From: Bacteroidales bacterium
GTDB taxonomy: Bacteria; Bacteroidota; Bacteroidia; Bacteroidales; JAADJA01
Reading direction: 5' to 3'
Length of the DNA stretch: 64,000 bases
Assembly: GCA_021740645.1 (NCBI GenBank)
Contig: JAIOZL010000021.1
Coordinates: forward strand, 1 to 64,000
Position 1 is the stretch's first letter, and every line of letters begins with the position of its first letter. A program made the position numbers and the translations under genes. The notes under the pieces are model-generated. The model saw only the letters and a list, made by a program, of their open reading frames with translations, did no database searches and was not told the origin of the DNA. Shown one piece after another: positions 62,390-64,000 of this stretch.

Positions 62390-64000
62390 TTAATGGATAA
62401 CAACTATTTTCTGAACCCACAAAAGTCTTTGTTGCCGGTCGGATATCCTTACCAGATAAAGATTGTTATTAAGTGACGAAAGGTCAACTTCATTGGTGAA
62501 AGAGGTCAACATTACATGACCAGTAAAGTCACTAAAAGTGGCAATAAGGTCTTTTTCACGGGACTTGATATAGAGCTTGTCTTTTGCTGGATTGGGATAA
62601 CAATGCCCTTGAATTAAAACCTCAACATTTACAGCGCCCGTCCCCACTGTTACCTCAAGTATAGATTCCTGAGAACATTCAGTATTAGTATTGGTGGCCA
62701 CCACAGTAACCAAACCCATAGCATTGGAGCCCCACTGAACCTCCACCGCATTATTCAGGCTATTAATTATGGTGCCATTTAACACCTGAAAATTATAATC
62801 AATGCCGGGGTAAACCGGTACCGAATATGTTTCAATGGCATATTCCTCAACCTCAACTGCTCCGGAAATTTCAACTAAAGGAGGGGCTGGATTTTCAATT
62901 ATTGTATAAACATTAATGCTGTCGTTTCCAAGGATGTTTGTTAAGGTATCGGTATAAATACCTGCTGTGGAGATCCACTGGTTAGCCAGGAAAAGGCTAT
63001 CACCTTCACATATTTCAAAATAAAAATGAAAATATAAATCAGGTTCATTGTCAAAAAAATATATTTTTTCATCAGTCGAACACAGAATATCAAGCTTTCC
63101 ATCCTTATCCAGATCAGAGGATATGACCGACAAAACATCGCTGGAAAAAATCTTTTGTTTCTCAGAAAATTCTCCAAAACCGTTATTTTCAAACCAAAAT
63201 ATACCCGTATCTGAAGTACCTAAAATATCCGTATCCAAATCATTGTCAAAATCAGCAGTCAATCTGCTTTTTGTTGTTTCATCCAGCAGATGTGAATTTT
63301 GAAAGCTACCATTCCCGCTGTTTTCCCACCAAATAGCAGACAGGGGGTAATGCTTAGTTACTAATATATCTATATCACTGTCCCCATCCAGATCAGTAGC
63401 AGAAGTCAATTGGAAATATTCTTCGCTAATGGTATCCATTGTTGTATTATACATCCCACCACCTGAATTTTCCCACCACGATAGGTTTAACCATGAACAA
63501 ACAATATCTTTATCATTATCGCCATCAATATCGGCGGTCAATACATTATCGATGTATTTTAATCCTAAGCCAATTTCCTGGGAAAGTGAATAGTTACCAG
63601 CCCCGTTATTCTTATACAAATTTAAGGAACCATAATCTATTGCAACATCACCCTGTATTTTAATCAAGTCGAGGTCATCATCATCATCCACATCGTCCAT
63701 ATAAAACGAAATATACAGAAAATCCCAATAACCCGGTTCAGGTGGGATAATTTCTATAACCTGGCCAAAACTTCCAAAGCCATCATTTTTAAGTAACTTT
63801 ACTCCCCCAAAGCCAAGGAATTCTGCCCATGAAAAAACAATATCCATATCCTGATCGTTGTCGACATCAGCTATAAATATTTTGGATAAATCTGCTGAAT
63901 TTAATACTGTGTGCCAGGGCCAGAAATTTTGTTCATCATCATTTTCCACCCAAAATATTTTATTCGAATTTTGCAAACCAACAATATCTAAATCGTTATC
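62390..64000 (-). CDS. VCBS/FG-GAP-repeat protein with T9SS sorting domain, 5' end missing
   Basis: The reading frame stays open to the right edge: bases 64000-63977 encode D-N-D-L-D-I-V-G in frame, so the apparent start at 63976 (a TTG) is internal. The 536 visible residues hold at least six VCBS repeats with D-x-D-x-D-x-D-x-D-I motifs (for example D-V-D-N-D-Q-D-M-D-I), which probably bind calcium. A linker/PKD-like region follows (about 310-440), then a type A T9SS sorting domain: C-Y-P-N-P-A-K-D-K-L-Y-I and L-Y-L-V-R-I. It is surface-bound or released. It ends convergently 12 bases from the GT-C gene. Confidence 0.88.
   Translation of the reverse strand, partial: DNDLDIVGLQNSNKIFWVENDDEQNFWPWHTVLNSADLSKIFIADVDNDQDMDIVFSWAEFLGFGGVKLLKNDGFGSFGQVIEIIPPEPGYWDFLYISFYMDDVDDDDDLDLIKIQGDVAIDYGSLNLYKNNGAGNYSLSQEIGLGLKYIDNVLTADIDGDNDKDIVCSWLNLSWWENSGGGMYNTTMDTISEEYFQLTSATDLDGDSDIDILVTKHYPLSAIWWENSGNGSFQNSHLLDETTKSRLTADFDNDLDTDILGTSDTGIFWFENNGFGEFSEKQKIFSSDVLSVISSDLDKDGKLDILCSTDEKIYFFDNEPDLYFHFYFEICEGDSLFLANQWISTAGIYTDTLTNILGNDSINVYTIIENPAPPLVEISGAVEVEEYAIETYSVPVYPGIDYNFQVLNGTIINSLNNAVEVQWGSNAMGLVTVVATNTNTECSQESILEVTVGTGAVNVEVLIQGHCYPNPAKDKLYIKSREKDLIATFSDFTGHVMLTSFTNEVDLSSLNNNLYLVRISDRQQRLLWVQKIVVIH

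Overview
The window is about 64 kb of AT-rich chromosomal DNA from a member of the Bacteroidota. Evidence for this: a fused CcoN-CcoO cbb3 oxidase subunit, a PorV type IX secretion (T9SS) outer-membrane protein, two proteins with T9SS C-terminal sorting domains, many Bacteroidota-type lipoproteins, an HYC_CC_PP-like protein next to a CusA pump, and several promoters of the TTTG-N17-21-TAnnTTTG form. The physiology looks respiratory: cbb3 oxidase, aconitase, CcoI copper ATPase and copper/silver efflux. A placement in class Bacteroidia (Marinilabiliales-like) is only a guess. I saw no rRNA, tRNA, CRISPR array, transposase or prophage.

Left part (1-7.4 kb, minus strand): a complete cbb3 oxidase locus read as ccoI, ccoS, ccoNO, ccoQ, ccoP, ccoG, with the first codons of a probable ccoH cut by the window edge. 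A good promoter precedes ccoS, and a 13-bp hairpin separates ccoP from ccoG. 7.5-11.3 kb holds a UbiA-like membrane protein and three exported proteins: a PD40 lipoprotein, an ankyrin-repeat protein with a beta-rich tail, and a small lipoprotein. 11.4-17.7 kb is a minus-strand run of three exported parvulin/SurA-like proteins, a MoxR ATPase and a dihydroorotate-dehydrogenase-like flavoprotein. guaB follows.

Middle part (19.5-33 kb): a Ycf48-like T9SS cargo protein, an AGCS symporter, a DUF190-crcB fluoride pair, porV, ispF with a terminator before it, a fumarylacetoacetase-fold hydrolase, dnaB, a secreted protein of the family often labelled asparagine synthetase B, an outer-membrane-like protein and aconitase. 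33.5-41.4 kb is a copper/silver efflux locus: HYC_CC_PP-like protein, CusA, TolC/CusC, CusB with metal-binding and DUF3347 domains, and an exported HMA protein, closed by a strong terminator.

Right part (41.5-64 kb): a Tat-exported DUF362 protein, a long-chain acyl-CoA ligase, an LpxL-type acyltransferase, a GH53 galactanase with a transglutaminase/propeller protein, purine nucleoside phosphorylase, a TPR protein, several small proteins, a glycerophosphodiesterase and PpnP. At 55.0-62.4 kb lies a tight six-gene run that joins an NAD(P)H-FAD oxidoreductase, a NosR/NapH-like membrane iron-sulfur protein, an exported MORN-repeat protein and three glycosyltransferases. This is the best candidate here for an undescribed system. 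A VCBS-repeat T9SS cargo gene runs off the right edge. Several intergenic gaps contain clear inverted repeats that no gene explains, at 1512-1548, 29818-29875, 33927-34008 and 54846-54921.
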